NCBI GenBank assembly: GCA_033063855.1
Contig: CP093829.1
Span: 19,189,537 to 19,253,536 of the forward strand
Source of the DNA: Smittia aterrima
Lineage: Eukaryota; Arthropoda; Insecta; Diptera; Chironomidae
Length of the DNA: 64,000 bases
Direction: 5' to 3'
In this document: positions 1 to 14,435 of the stretch, in pieces
Layout of the letters: every line of letters begins with the position of its first letter
Numbering within the stretch: the first letter of the stretch is position 1
Translations under genes and position numbers: made by a program
The notes under the pieces: model-generated
What the model was told of the DNA's origin: nothing
What the model saw: only the letters and a program-made list of their open reading frames with translations
Databases searched by the model: none

Positions 1-3000
1 TTGAATTTATGATTAATTCATTTCACTTTCTGCCAGTTTTCGAATTCAAATCCACGTCGTTGCCAGAGAGAAAAAAGTTTTTGACTGCAAGAATATTTAT
101 TTATGACGCTCGAAAATTGGGAAATAAGTTTCCACTCCACAAAAAGATTATTGCTCCGAAACGTTTCGGATTCCAAAGACTTTTTATGAAGCTCTTTGTG
201 AAAAGAAATATTTCTGATGATAAAGCTCAAATATTTCTCGACCAACAACTCAAATGCGTTTGTTGATTCGGGGCGTCTGTGATAAGACACTTCCTTTTGT
301 TAATTTCACTAATTACTTTTGGAAACAACAAATTGATTCTGTCGAAACTGCTAGTCAACTAATTCATTTCAATTTAGAGGCCCAAGAGGAATTAAAATAA
401 AACACACAACGCAATTTCATTTACTGCGAACGGAGAGTATTCTCAGAAGAAGCCGACAAGTGAGATTAGAAGAACACATGTGAAATATGTTCGAGCGACA
501 TCATTTTCAATTAGAGAAACAATCCGTTTTAACAATCAAAGTTTGAATTTATGATGCTCAGCGATAGAGCAAGTAAATTCACAGAATGTGCTGCTAAGAA
601 ATTTTTCGAGGGCATCGTCACAGCGTGACAAACAAACTTCGTTGAATATGCTATTAGGAGAAATTAATGAAGAGCGAATGTGTCGGAGACGCCAAAAAAA
701 CAACAAAATCATGAGCACATGTGCCGCGGAACAAATTTTTTCATAAAAACGAACAGAAACATGAGAAACAAGAACAGCGAAAAGCACGAACACGAAGCGG
801 TCAGAGCTTAGAAACAAATTGGAAATATTAATAAGAATTTATTTAAAAATCACACTTTCGAATCTCGTTTCTCTTCTGATAGATTCAATTTGGCAACGAG
901 CTGATCAAGCAGATACATCGAGCTTGGGATTACAGCCAAAATATTAAATGATTCAAGGAAAACTCTTCTGCCATAAACAGCCTTCGCCATTAGAGAACTT
1001 TGACAAATTATTTCAATGAGCTCGTCTCAGATGCTGCGATTATCCATTTGAAACTCAATTTTAAATTCAAAACTTCGCCTTCGCTGATAAAGAGCATCAG
1101 AAAGTGGAAGCTCGCCCTAAAGTTTTTGTCGCGAACAGGTTTCTTTCGCGAAAATTAAATTACAAAAGTTCAGATACTTTTCGAGACGACTACGGGGAAT
1201 GCTTCCACAGGAAAAGGAAGCTCTCATGACCTTGCCTTTAACAAACTTTATGTTTATTCCCTTAGTCGCTTTTTAAAATGAAATTCTTTGATTAAAAGTA
1301 AACAAGAGCGTTTACATTTTAATTGTTTTCCTTCTGACTTCCTTTTACTTTCCGAGTTTTCCTGGGAATTTACAACTTTTTCATTTCATTTCAAGTGCAG
1401 CAAACATGTCGTCAACAGAGAGAACAAGCATAACAACTTTCTTTATAGCAGCAAATGCACTTTCAGCAGAAGAAATTTCACTTAAGAAAACATAAATCGC
1501 TTTCAATGTTTTGGCGGATGTAACTTATTCCATAAATTCTAATTGATGTTGTCACTCAATAGAAATCTCAAACTAATTGCTTTCTTGAAACATTTCACGA
1601 CGCAAATCAATAAAATTGATAGCTCTTGAGAAAACAGATCGACTAACAAAGCAAATCATGTCAGTTCAAAGTCTTTCATCGCTCGTAACAAAACATTTAG
1701 TCAAAGAATCAGAATTTGAGCATAAATAATTTATAAACAACAAGCAATTTGGGTGTTACTGTCCTCCCAGTTGACGCAAAGCGATATCGATTGCACGCCA
1801 ATAATAAAAGAACGTTGAAAGCTTCTGGTGTGTCCAACACGATGACCTCATTATTTATCTTTGGAAAGAAATTGACGTGAGTGCGGCCCATCCTTCCTCT
1901 GCACAGTCAGAAATTTTAATCATCGATCGATCGATGAAGTCATGAAAAACAAATTAACGTGCAGCTGTTGTAAAGCTTTATTCGTGTCAAACAAACACAA
2001 TAACAAGAAATCGATGCAAGCAAATTTGAAAAATGTCCAAAGCTGTAAATAATTGAATCTGAAATTAAGTGTTTTGAACTGTCCGGGAAAACCAAAGAAA
2101 TGCGTCGAATGTTCTTTTGAAATATATTTTTAGTTTGAATCACTGAGATTCTATTTTTAGGTTAAATGTATGAGAATCACGACATTGAATCTGTGACGTC
2201 AAGGACGTGTGATCATCGCTAGTTGAGTCATCGTTTGTTGAAAGGTAAGAAACTTCTTTTTCGTGTCGTCATCGCTTTTAAATATTTGCTTCGTTAGATG
2301 AACTTTTAGTCATGAAGATTTAAATATTCAGCGAGTGATGTTCGTTTAATGAAATTTATGAAACTTACGAACTTCTTAGAGTCGCGCAAGTTTTTGGCAA
2401 GAGAAACTTTTAATCGATGACGACAAGAGGCGTTGCTCGACTTTTTGGTTTGTCACGAGAAGCGTTTTATTTTTAGTGCAACACTTTTCATGTGAACAAA
2501 CTTCGATTCCGCTGAAATGTTTCGTCTGTGATCGTCTACGCGAAAAAAAAAAGAATTTTAAGCATCGTACGACTTGAAAGTGGAATTTTCGAGTAAACAC
2601 AAACCGAAATGTCATTGTTCTAAGAATAAAGCGCGATCATTTTCCGAGGGAAATAGAAAGGCGCGTAATTCCGCATTCAGCATTTTTTGTACGGGACTTT
2701 AATGCGACGAAGTGAGATCAACAAAGAGTTCTTAGAATAAAAGCCCTCGAGCAATCTCCTTCATCAATTGCTGAGCTTCTTGCATTAACTCAAGTTTAAA
2801 TTTAATGTGCTTCGCATCGAAATCAATCGCAATGAGAAATTCATTGCCAAATAAACTTGATGGCCTTTCAAGTTCACAGACGAAATGATAAGATTTTCAA
2901 TTGAAATTTCATTTGTGCGAGCAACTTCAACGGCACAAAGGTCAATTAAACTTAAACATTGAACCTTTTGATTGAGGAAGTTTTGCATTTTGATTTGTTG

Positions 3001-6000
3001 GCACCTGTATCTGGCACTCTCACCTTCCGTTCATTGTTTAATGTCAATTTGCAATACAAAAGGTCATCAATCGATTTTGGATTCCCCAAAAATGACAAAA
3101 CAAGTTTTTGTTTCGACGATCAATCCGCTCGGTTGAAGGAATTATAGGCCATGCCATCAAATAAAACTCAAATGTTGTATTGTCTTCACTAATGGCTTAG
3201 AAGTTTCGGTTTGATGGCAAACTTTTTAAAGAGCTCACATTCGACAACACCAAAAGTTTCTTCTAAGACAATTTCCGTTTGAAGTGTTTTTCTGGTGATG
3301 AAAATCACACTTAAGCTTCCCCAGGCGAAAAAAGCCATTCAAGGAAATTATCCGACCGTAAAGTTTCCAGTTGCTCATTTTCCAAAGACTTCTACATCAA
3401 AAACAAATTTTTCCGCTGATCCGCATTTAGCTTCCACATCTCAATTGCGCGATTGCACAACAAACTCTACTTGGAAAAGCAATATCTATGAAACTTAATC
3501 TCTCATTTCCCTTAATTAATTCATGAGCATCTACATCAACATTTCACATCTGACTGTCCATAAATACCAGCTTGACTCAAAAATGCTTTGAAATAAAAAT
3601 TGAATGTAATTATCTGAGTGTACAAGAGCAGAAGCGAAACAAAAATGAAACTCTTTGTTGCTATTTGATTTTTGTTTCCGTTAGTCAATTGATGTCGCTC
3701 TAGAACGTCTGCTTGGAATGAGGACATTCATATTATGAGTCTGCGTTTCTCCTTCACAGAGTTTGATGTCTCTCTCACTTTCAGATTTAACCTTCAAAAC
3801 CGGTTGGTACTTATTGCCAGAACTAAATTACAGAGGAACAAAGAACATTACGAAAAGAAATCAAATTCTCGCGATTTCGATTAACACATGGAGCCTTCGG
3901 TAATTTATTTTATATCCACGATAATGTGAAGTTTATTAAAAAAAACTGCAGAGGCTTCAAGAAAGCTCACGCAAGTTTTCTAAGTTGCAAGGTAAATATT
4001 TGTTCAAGAAGTAACGGCCACGGGCAAAATTAGCACATTTTTCAGAAAATATTCTTGCGCATGTTTGAATTAATGTTTCCAACAAACAAATGAGATTCCC
4101 AAAATGTTTTCATAGAAGGCAGTTCGTAGATTGACGACACGCTAGTCCTTGATTGTCCAAGGTGTGTAGCACCGGAAAAAGTTCTTTTAATAGTGACAGA
4201 CTTTGCATTACAAATCGTAAATTAGTTTTCAAATTAAAGGCAATTTTCCGTTTCACTGAAATATTTGAGTTAGACTAAAAAGCTTCAAGTGTTGATTCCG
4301 CTTCAATTCGGTTGCCTTAACAACGTCACCGTCAACTGTAATCCCTTAGACTATTTAAAGCGACAATCATTGATATTGAATTATTGTTGTGTGATATCAT
4401 TTTCACATTTGAAAAGCGTGTGCTTCTAATTTACGATCGAATATCGTTTCTAGAAATCCACTGTCATGGGCCAAACTTTGATTCGTGCAATGATTACATA
4501 AGAATGATTTTGAATAATTGATGTGAAGGTCGCTGATGTCGCGTATCATGATTTTCTCAGTCGATGCGACGTTGTATTAGTTGCGTATTTATTTACTTTG
4601 CTTCATTACCCCAGATTGAAATCGGCGGTTATACAATCTTTGAGTGTTCAAACAAAGTTCGGAGAAAGACAAAATTTCTTTGCCGCTTGCGGTTTGCTTA
4701 GATTTCAAAATTTGATTGCTAAAAAAATGTTACGTTGATGCTCTAGATCTCAGCTTACGGGAAAGGCTGTTTTTGTGTGACAATAGAAAGCAAATCGCCC
4801 GTGAAACAATTTTCATGGACCATAAATATCTTGTCGAGTCAAACAATGGAAAAGCTTCCATCGTAGTTGAGGAATCTGAAACTTTCATTGACTCTCCTGA
4901 CATTTCATGAAACAATAATTTAATTAGAAGAGCTTTTCCATTTGACTAAAGTTTGCTAATGAATTTTTAAGCAAATATCGATTAAAACTTTGGCGTGAGC
5001 TTTTAATTTCTCGAACATTATCGCATCAGCTTAAAACTTTTTATTTATTCCATGCGAAGCTGTTCAGATCGTTATAATTAGAAAGATCATGCAATTTTCC
5101 GATTTTACAATGTAAACATAAACGAGTTTGAAATTGAAATCGGGGAAATAAAAATGATCGAACTCTTAAATTGAAATCAAAGGTTAGAGCATCTGAATCT
5201 CGTTAAAATTCTATCAATTGAGTCAAGAATCGCGCTATAAAAATCACATCGAACCTTGTTGAAGTGAAAATTAAAGTGTAAACACACAACCTCGCGATTT
5301 TCCAGGCAAACAATTATATTTCACTCTCCTTTTATTCCACTCGCTGAGCTGCGAAGAAATATAATTATCATCGAGCAATTTGCTTGAATCAAACTTTTAT
5401 TTACTAAAAGAAAAAAGAAAGGCTGGCAACAGCGCAGAGCTCGCGATTGTGTGATCACTTCTCGTGCACTTTGTTGAGAGCTCAACACAATTCCTGCGAA
5501 ACTAATGAAACATTCGCCGTTTGAACACGCATCAACATTTTATTTTTTTTGTTCAATTCCCTGAGATGATTTCGTTCGTCGACAAGTTTCAAACTTCTCC
5601 CTTTAGCTTCGGTTAGCATGAAAAAATCTTTTGTTTCGAATTTTTTTTATTACTCGTCACATAACCAACCAAATAAAACAAAAAGTTCGTAAGCATTTAA
5701 TTATGATTCGATTGAAAGTTTGAAGCTAATGGAATGGTTGTTGTAACTTTGCTCTATTCAATTAGCTCGCTCATTTAATTTTTGCTCCGCATTTGGCAGA
5801 AAAAAATCGAGAGAAAACAAACTTGACGTTTAACGGAGCGTAGCGACGAACGGCCTTGCAACAAGTTGAGTTGCATTCTGTCGTTTCAGGTTTTTTTTTT
5901 ACGAAATGAAAAGCGAACTGGAGGAGAAAACTTTGCACAATAGATGAAATCTTTTCAATTGTGTAATTGCAGATGTAATTTGAGTTCTATTTGAAGTTAC

Positions 6001-6529
6001 AGAAAGTTGCTCTCGAAAGCGTTATCATAAGTCTCGACGTATCACGTGCCTCATATGCAAACAAGTATGTCGCAACTCGAGAGCTTTAAACGGAAATCAC
6101 TTGACTCTATTTGGAGTTGCTTACTATTTTTAGAGCTAACGTTTTAATTCTTAATCGAATAAGGGATAGACAGAATTTTGCTGGAAGCATAAATCATTAA
6201 ACGACTCAGCGAGCCGAATAAAAACATCAACAAGTTTTAATCTAATATCGTCGTTGAAGATAAACAATCAACGTTGCCAGAGAAAACACTGTGAGGCGTT
6301 TGAAGCGACAGCAGCCAAACGGCAATCATCGCTGTTGCTTATTCAAGGATGAGAAATTTAAAACTTATTTGAATGAGTTTCGAAAAGAAGCAAATCGCTA
6401 AAAACGAGATAAGTGATCCGGGAATTGTTACGCAACGAGTTTTTACTGTAACATTAAGTGAATGTCTCTGTCATAACGTGAGCTTCGACTAAGTTTGAAT
6501 TTCAAGTTTCTAATAAAGACTCAACTTAC
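1..6529 (-). other. intron 1 of the EEIG1/FAM102-like gene (partial)
   Basis: This stretch follows the 5' splice site of the coding exon at 6530-6672 when read on the minus strand. No second coding exon of the family was found in it, so the intron is inferred to run off the left edge of the window. The open frames here are short, lack recognisable motifs and look like chance frames in AT-rich DNA. A 16 bp perfect palindrome made of CGAT units lies at 1921-1936. Nothing else stands out. Confidence 0.6.
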
Positions 6530-6672
6530 CTATTGCTGGTCTCTTGAAAGCCGCCATCAAGCAATCGAATCTTTGCGAACAGCACTGCGTTGAGAAACGG
6601 AACTTCAATCATTTCCTCGAGATTGAGATCAACGCAGAACTTATATTTCTTTTTCTTCATCATAAATGCCAT
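6530..6672 (-). CDS. EEIG1: EEIG1/FAM102-family protein, first coding exon (N-terminal C2-type domain)
   Basis: The minus-strand exon begins with ATG at 6672 and ends at a consensus 5' splice site (GTAAGT) just below 6530, leaving phase 2. It encodes 47 complete residues. These start MAFMMKKKKYKF and include VPFLNAVLFAKIRLLDGG, which closely match the start of vertebrate EEIG1/FAM102A as I remember it (MAFLMKKKKFKF, then VPFVNGVLFCKVRLLDGG). That region is the first strand set of the NT-C2 (EEIG1/EHBP1 N-terminal) domain, thought to bind membranes or partners. The fly relative is, from memory, CG8671. The upstream in-frame Met at 6744 is rejected because the family starts at MAF. The remaining exons are outside the window, so this is a partial gene. 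Family assignment is firm; function in this organism is inference. Confidence 0.86.
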
Positions 6673-7582
6673 CCCGGGCGCACTTGGCCCGAGTAATGTC
6701 ATTAACAAATTCAAGTTGATGCAGCCAAGTGAGGAGTAAACCAAGATAGAAGTTTTATCACTTTTGATTGATGATATTTTAAAGAAAGTTTTCTTTTTTA
6801 AAAACAGTTTCTTTCACTCTACACAAACTTATTAAACTTTATTTTTTGCATTTTCACTTGTTATCAGATCGATTTACACGAATCCAGCGAGCTGTAACAA
6901 ACAAACACGGTTAGCTGAGTGAAGGGGATTTTCAAAAGGCGAGCTTAAAACTCGAGCGAATTTATTATCTTATCGCCGAGAAATGTTATCAGAAAATCCA
7001 ACGTCACATAATGTCAACAAACGACAATTCTGATGATTCGTTATAAAAGTCGAAAAAAAGAAGCGTTCGCATCGATTTTGAAGGTCTCGAACAAAATTCT
7101 AATTGGATTATCAAGAGACTAACATACATGAACATTCTGTTGCACATTGCGCATGGTTCTTTGTCACCTTGTGAATTTATGAATGAACTTTCTCGCCTCA
7201 ATGAAACGCAAACTATTCTAGAAAAGTTGTGGGTGAAGGAAAATCGATGCGTAGGTAATTGAACATTTACGAGAGACGAAATGTTTTTATTTGAATTTAA
7301 AGGAATGTCGGTGGTTCTGCTTCCACTTGTTTCCACATTTGTTTTGCATAAGAAGAGTCTCACATCAGATGTTTATTGCAAATAAAGATACAAAATGACG
7401 TGGCTGCTTGATAATCTGAGAAGAAATAGTGTCGAGTCTCTTATTGGCAATATTAGTGGTAACATTGAGGGAAGATCCGGCTTTATATTCACACCCTTTT
7501 TTCTGAACTACTTTCTTTCATCTTAAGATTAAGACATTCATCATGAACCCTTTTCGACATGAAGTCATCGAAAGTGTCAAGT

Positions 7583-7841
7583 CTTATCAGTTCCCTGAAC
7601 AAAATTGTCACAGAAAAAGAAGAGAAAAAAAATAAGTCTTAACGAGAAAGAAAAAATGTTATTTTGGCTTCATTGCGATGGATTATTGTGACTAAAATGC
7701 CATGATGACTCACAAAGCTGATAAGAGAAGTTATAAGAGGATTCGGATATTTTTTTCTGGTTTTTATAAAAGTGTTTTCTGCACAGTAATGATAAGTTCG
7801 ATAAGTTTTGATTAAAGCAAGGTTTCCGGTAATCTTATCAG
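7583..7841. promoter_or_regulatory. cluster of GATA-factor-type sites
   Basis: Five GATAA cores with good WGATAR context occur in about 260 bp: CTTATCAG at 7583-7590, CTGATAAG at 7718-7725, TGATAAG at 7790-7796, CGATAAG at 7799-7805 and CTTATCAG at 7834-7841. This lies 0.9-1.2 kb upstream of the EEIG1-like start codon, on that gene's 5' side. A GATA-dependent enhancer is inferred from motif density alone. Confidence 0.3.
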
Positions 7842-10800
7842 AAATTGTAATTGACGATTGATAGCGGGCGATATCTATACTTGGATTTCCTGGTCTTTCA
7901 TCCGAATGAGCTCCCGCGGAATTTTATTTTCAATTCAGTCGGAAACAAGTATTGTTATGATGAGATCTGAAAACTGGGTCAGTTCATATTCGTTTGAAGT
8001 CACTTCATCACTTTTGTTTTATTTTCGTATTGAAAATGAGCGAGGAAAGCAGAAATTCCCAACATTCATCAAGGAAATCAATCCGAGACAGGCCGAATAG
8101 TTTCAGCAAAATAAAATTTAAACCCGTTAGTAATTGAACATCACGTGCAACGCTTAGTTTACACTTTGCACTTGCATGTAATCCCACCGCAAAATTAAAC
8201 TCGTGACGTAAATTTGCAACAGCTTTCGAGTTGTTTAGTTGTATCGATTTCGAATGGTTGATGTTCTCACATGCTTTGAGATGCTTATCTAGTCTCTTGA
8301 GTGGATTTTCCAACCGGAAACTTGAACCTTGAATTCAAAAGCCTTGAGTATCATCTTGGACATTTTTTTTATCACACTCATGCGTCGTTTTAGACTTAAT
8401 TTGAGAAGCCAAAAGATTCCCTGGAGATTGTATCAACGATTTCGCAAATAATTATCCATTTCTTCAACCACCAACACGAAATCTTCTTTTTTGCTAAAGA
8501 ATCATCAGAATCACAAAGAAATTTCAAGACTTCTTCATATTTAAGTTCATTTTCGTATACTCGCGAAATATTAAGAAGTTTTAATTAAAGTTCTGAATCA
8601 CTATTTCTGCGAATATGAAGTTGGAGTACAGCAACTGCATTCAACTCTTTAAATTATTTTTTTTTCTTAGTTTTTTTTATGCAACTTTGGATTTTCTTGT
8701 TTCTCGAATAGATTCGCGCACTTTCCGTACTTCAATCGACAATTACCAAACTAAGAATTAAGTTAACTATTGCTTGCCACTATTTTCTGATGGTTTTCCC
8801 TCAGTTTTCCATTGCAAACTAAAACTTTTTGACGAGCTTGAGTCGATTATTTTCTTTCTATACCCGGAGCTTACAAACTGTCAAGCCTTGACAGTCAAGG
8901 GAAGACTTTTTACTGAGCGCTTTGTTGAGATATTTATGAAATTCTTTCGCAACTTGAACTAGTCATAATTCAAAATTCGGCGGTAATCTTTAAATATAAT
9001 TTTTCTCGATTATTAAGTAATTTAGAAGAAATCTATTTATACCAAATTTAATAAAAGCCACAAACGATGCGAATAATATTTTGAAACTCTTTCTATTTCT
9101 TGAGTTATAAAAGAATTCACCAGATTCGCTCAAAAATGCTAACCCTGAAGTTGGCAGCGATCCGAATTAAAAATCAAATTTAATATCTTCGCAATCTTTA
9201 ATTAAAATATTTAAATTGAAGAATATTAACACAAAAATATTTCAACACAAATTCTTGCCACAAAATATTTTTATTTAAATTCATTTTGTGCTTTCACCAA
9301 ACTTTAACTAATCAAGCGGCAAACTTTTTAATTTTACCATTTTAAAATAATAAACACGAAATGTACTTGAAGTCTAGAATCATCAGCATCTCCGTAATCA
9401 TTAAAAATAATGAATACAGATTAAACCCTGGAGCATACAGATTTGATAAGTTTTAATCATTCTGGATATTAGTAGATGTAAGATATCTAATAGAAATAAT
9501 TAAAGAATAAATTAACCTAAAATTACAAGGAGAAATATAATTTCCTCGACGTCTTATCAGCAATGTCGTTTGAAAAAATGAGATGAGAGCAGCTTCTTAC
9601 ACTCTGTCCGTGTGGACCCGACGGAACTTTGATAAGCAGTCGAGACTGCGCACTGCCGAAATTACTCACTTGATGTACCAAAGAATTTGAGATTCACTGG
9701 AAAGGAATCTCCGAGATTTTCTCAGTTCTTTCGCACACCTTGACCGATGATAACGCGTTTCAATCATCTTCCCGTGTCGTGAATATCTCTTATCTCAGGT
9801 TTTTGTAGCAAGTTGATTAATCGTGGATTAACAATCATTAAAAATTCATAAAGTTTCATTCAGTGTTTTAAAACCTTTTAAACACCGTTCGCTTTGTTGA
9901 AGCCGCTTAAAATTCCTATCTTTACTAATAAAAAAGTGTGAGCAAGTCTTTTACAAAGTTAGCTCAAAAGAGAGGAGAAAAATCCATACTTTACAACGAG
10001 TTACATCGGAAAAAGCTCCACTGGAAGGATTTTTTACATTGGGAAAGCTCAACGAACTCTTTTGCGCGTTACAGTGTTGGTGTGTTGGAAGTACAGGCTC
10101 AAGTAAAACGTGAAAATTTCCAATCATAAACAGGAGCTTTCCCAGAACTATCGAGAGATTGCTAATGAAAAGAAAAAACATCAACTTGTAGGCGAGAGTA
10201 GCTGAGACGATGGAAAGAACATTTGCCGTTTGAACTTCGGTGGCATGTGTCGGTAGAAGCGAAAGCTCAGTGTGAAAAAAGTAAAAAAAGGATAATTCTC
10301 AGACAAATAGAAAAAATTAGAAATGTTGTTCTTCTCTGTTAAAAAAAAGAAAATCTTCAGATGCTGACTAATAAACAGCTTCGTAATTGAATTAATTAAT
10401 TGATGTGTCCTAATAATAATTGATCTTAAATATCAAAGGAATTGTAAAACTACGTACGAAGAGTTGCAAATGATAAACAAATTGACAACTTAAATAATAA
10501 TCATCGACGATTGTGTAACCTAAAGAAAATTTGTTCTTCGAATAGTTGTTGAACCTATTGTCTCCCAGTGAATTGCCGAACACGACGACGTCTTGACATA
10601 GGATGACTATGGAATTTCGTGTAATTATTTAAATGGCAGAAAATTGTTTCTTGTTTATGTATGAAAGTGTTTAGAATAATTATGTTGTGGAGTGTAGGAA
10701 AGTTTTAAAAGTTAAAGCGTATAAATTACATCTAAAGCCCCTTCAACAAGAAAAAAGAAATGTTTTGTGCGAGTCTGTTCGTCGTGAAAAGTCATAATCA

Positions 10801-13800
10801 CCCTTGAAAGCTGAGAAAAAGAAATATTCGGAAAGTTCGCTGTAATTAAGCAGAAAAAGGGGGAAAAGAAGTTCAAGTGTACAACCAAAAAGAGAAAGTA
10901 ATTAAATTGTGTTTTAGGAGTGATGGGTGTCTTTAAAATTAATTATTACATTAGCAGAAATGTGGAATTAAATGTAATTATAAGCATAAACTTTTATTTT
11001 ATCTCTCGCACTTTTTTTTTCATTGATCAACTTCAATCGTAATCGGATTGACAATGGTCGTAGCCTTTCCCTTTTTTTTACGATGAGTAGAGCGAGACTT
11101 TTCATCTTTTATGATGGCATCTAAGTAGATTTTAATGTTCCCGGGTTTTTGTTGGGATTTCTCCAAAAAAAGAAGAAAGGAGTTTGAGTGACCGGAGAAT
11201 GTTCTCTGTTCCACTTCACTTGACTACTTAACATGACGGGAGATTCAGCTCCGAAACCTTATTATTCCCAAAGCTTTAGAAAGACCCAGGGGAATCGAGA
11301 AGTCTATAAAAAATCCATTTTCCCATCTAAAGTAAACCCCCAAAGGCAACAACCCTCATGAGAAAGCAAGGGATGAAAAGTATTTCTTACTTAGATGGAA
11401 ATTAAATAATCAAAAAGGCTTTTTCTCTCAGGAGATAACTTAAACAAAGACCATTGTCCTTCTCATTACGTTAGTTATCGTAGGAGAGTGAAATTTTAAT
11501 CATTATTTTGTTATTCATAGCCCTAAGAGCGAAGTAGACAGAATTTTATTTCTTGAGTATCATTAACCTTCTGCGAATGTGTTTTTTATTCAAGCGAAAG
11601 AATTTCTTGAAGTGGTATCATCTCATGCTCTACGCTTCACGTTTTTATTATCGTTACTCGAGTCTCTGAAAAAAGAAGACTTTTTAAGGTAAATTTGGGA
11701 ACACATTTCGTCGAAGTGAACCAGGGTTTGGGTTGTTTTGCTTTCGCTGAGTGAAAGGGTTACCTGAGAGAGCGGAATTAAATGAAATTACATTAATTTT
11801 CAGTTGATTTTCTTTCGAAAACAAAAAAGCCAAAAGAAGAATGCTTCGACAGACAAACAAGGTTCGGTGGGTGGCAGTAGAGAAAATAAAAAGAATCAGC
11901 AGCAAGAAACTGTCATTTGAAAGTTTTCTCGTTTCGTATCCGCTGAATTCTTTGGGATTTGGAAGTTGACAAAGTTTCTGAAAGAAAGAGCTCAGCGAGC
12001 GAGGAAGAAAATATGAATTCTTAGGAAAACGATAAGAGCACTCGTTGTGAATCTGTTCGAGGAGTTAAACCTTCGACTCAAAACGATAGGGAGGAAACCT
12101 TTTTTCGTCGTTAAGTTCAAAGGAAAGTGTTACGTAAACATTTCAAATAAAGTTTTCCTTTGAAATTTAAAGGCTTTTCATGGGCTTCGTCTACAGATAC
12201 GAGCTTCATCCTTCTTACGAGTCAGCGTTTTGCACAATTTCAGGATTAGTCACGAGAAAAATGTGACCCGAAACAGTTTTGCTGCTGGAGGGAATATTTT
12301 ATTTGATTCTCGAATTTATAGAAGGCAAAAAGAGATATCGCAATGATCCCAGAAGAGCTTTCGTTGTTTTCACAAAGGGCGAGTCAGTTTCCACGGAGAT
12401 GCGACAGTTGCCTACGTCGAACAAGATGATTGAGTGAATTTCGGTCCCTTTATAGCAAAAACGTTTCTTTATTTTTTTTTCGCTAGTTGTTGAATAATAA
12501 AACACGATTACTAATATAAATCAATTATTTACACCGAGGCGAGGACGTTGAAGCACGAAGTAAACTCACGACAACGTTTACAAACCACGTTAAATTGCCA
12601 TCCTGCTTCACACTCTTTCGCCAAATGAGAATTATCCGTCTAGTGAATCTTCATAAAGCTTCAGCGTTAAGCAATCCCTGCAACACTTTTTACTTTTCTT
12701 TTTTTCACAATTCCATTCTCACGTATTCGTCACGTCGACGAGAGAAAAGTTTTGTGCAGCCAATTTTTAATTAAAATTTTCTGCAGAGGAAGACAATGTT
12801 TAAAGAAATGAACTTTTTTGTATTTCGACAAAGAGAAGGAGAGACGTGCGAGGGAAAATCAACTTGGTGCATTTAGAAACAACGACTTTGCTATAATAAA
12901 TATTGAATTACACAATTGGGAGGAGGAAAAGTTAGTCATGCAAAATGTAATTCCTTTCCATAAATATTTGCTCACGCTTAACTTTGTTATCAAGCTTTAC
13001 ATAAAAGATGGAGAAATGGAATTTAAAAGTCCATAGCGTGCTGAAGACATGACGAGAACAAAGAAGAAGCGAGTCTAGCTAAACAAGGATCAAAACTTTG
13101 TCTTTTCTCGCTCAAATGCATACCTGCAGCAGCAGCATTGGTTGAAAGCTTTGCTTTTCCGACTGAACAAATTTGCACGAAAGTATCATTCACCCTCTCA
13201 CTCTCTCTCTCTTGAAAATATTTCATGATAAGCGACGGGAATAAATTAAATGAAGTTTGCATTGTAATCTGATGTTGATAGAGATAAAATTGATAATCAG
13301 GAAAGCGGTAGAAATCACGGAAACTTCGTTTAAATTTAGTCAAATCTATTTGATTTCATTTTCACTCTTCCGAACTCCTCGATTGCTGGAGCGTAATAAC
13401 TTTCAAATAATAATCTCGAAAGCGCTCAGAGTTGAACGAGAAATTAAATAAAATTCGAAACTAAGCTTCGAGTGGAGAATTTATATTTTCATAGAATATG
13501 TTGCATCCTCTCTATGACCTGAATTTGCACGTGAATATGTGATGCTGCAGAAAAAAAATCCAGCAGGACTATTGTTGTGCACAATGTTCCGTAGAGAGAG
13601 CAAAAGCTGCATGAAAACTTTTGAGAGCTATAAATTGTAAGCTTTTTATTTTCCTCGGCGAAGAAGAAAAGCACAAAAGCAATGTTTGCGGGGCGACGTT
13701 TAAAACTGCATTTGAAAACCTGGAGACGAATGGGAAATGAACAATCGAAGCAGTGCCGTTACATAATCGACGAGAGTGAGGGAATATTTGGTTTTATTCA

Positions 13801-14420
13801 AAACGATTTGCATGCGCGGCTGAGCCGAACTTAACTCGAAAGTTCTCAACAAATTTTCTTTGAGTTCGCGACAGATACGAGACAATTCTCATGATCAAAT
13901 TTTTTCTGTGACAGAAAAAAGCGATTTGTAAATTTGCTTCTGCCATTCAATTGATTTTTATTAAATTCCTTCTCTTCTTCCGCGAAGCCTGAGCTTCCTC
14001 AATCCTCGTGTGTGCGCAGCAATAAAATATTTTCCGACTGTTGATGAAACACGACTTTCACATTATACGGTAAATACATAATTCCTAGCGATGTTGTGAA
14101 GGGCAAAAAAGGGGTTGATTCAAGTACACAAATATTGGTGCTCGTTAGGTAAGAAAGAGAGTTGGGTGAGGTGGATGGGAAGTAAGTGATTGAAAAATCA
14201 AACGAGTGTGAATCATAATTCGCTAACTTCCTATTTAAAAGTTTCTTCTAAATTGAAATTCAAAGCCTATCAAGAATCATTTGCTCACTTAATCCTTCAT
14301 CGCTCTCTAACCTTTCATCTCAGATCGACTTAATTAAATTCTGTTCCTTGTGAAACGGGTTGTTGTAAAACGGCGGAAATTTTCAAGATCATTATGGCAC
14401 CTTTTCCTTTTTTCGTTGAA

Positions 14421-14435
14421 TGATGATGATGATGA
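14421..14435. repeat. (TGA)n microsatellite
   Basis: Five tandem TGA/ATG-phase triplets lie in intergenic DNA. This is a simple sequence repeat with no coding context. Confidence 0.7.

Noticed and set aside
7004..7363. 119-residue minus-strand open frame
   Set aside because: It has no recognisable domain and no splice or start context, so it is treated as chance.
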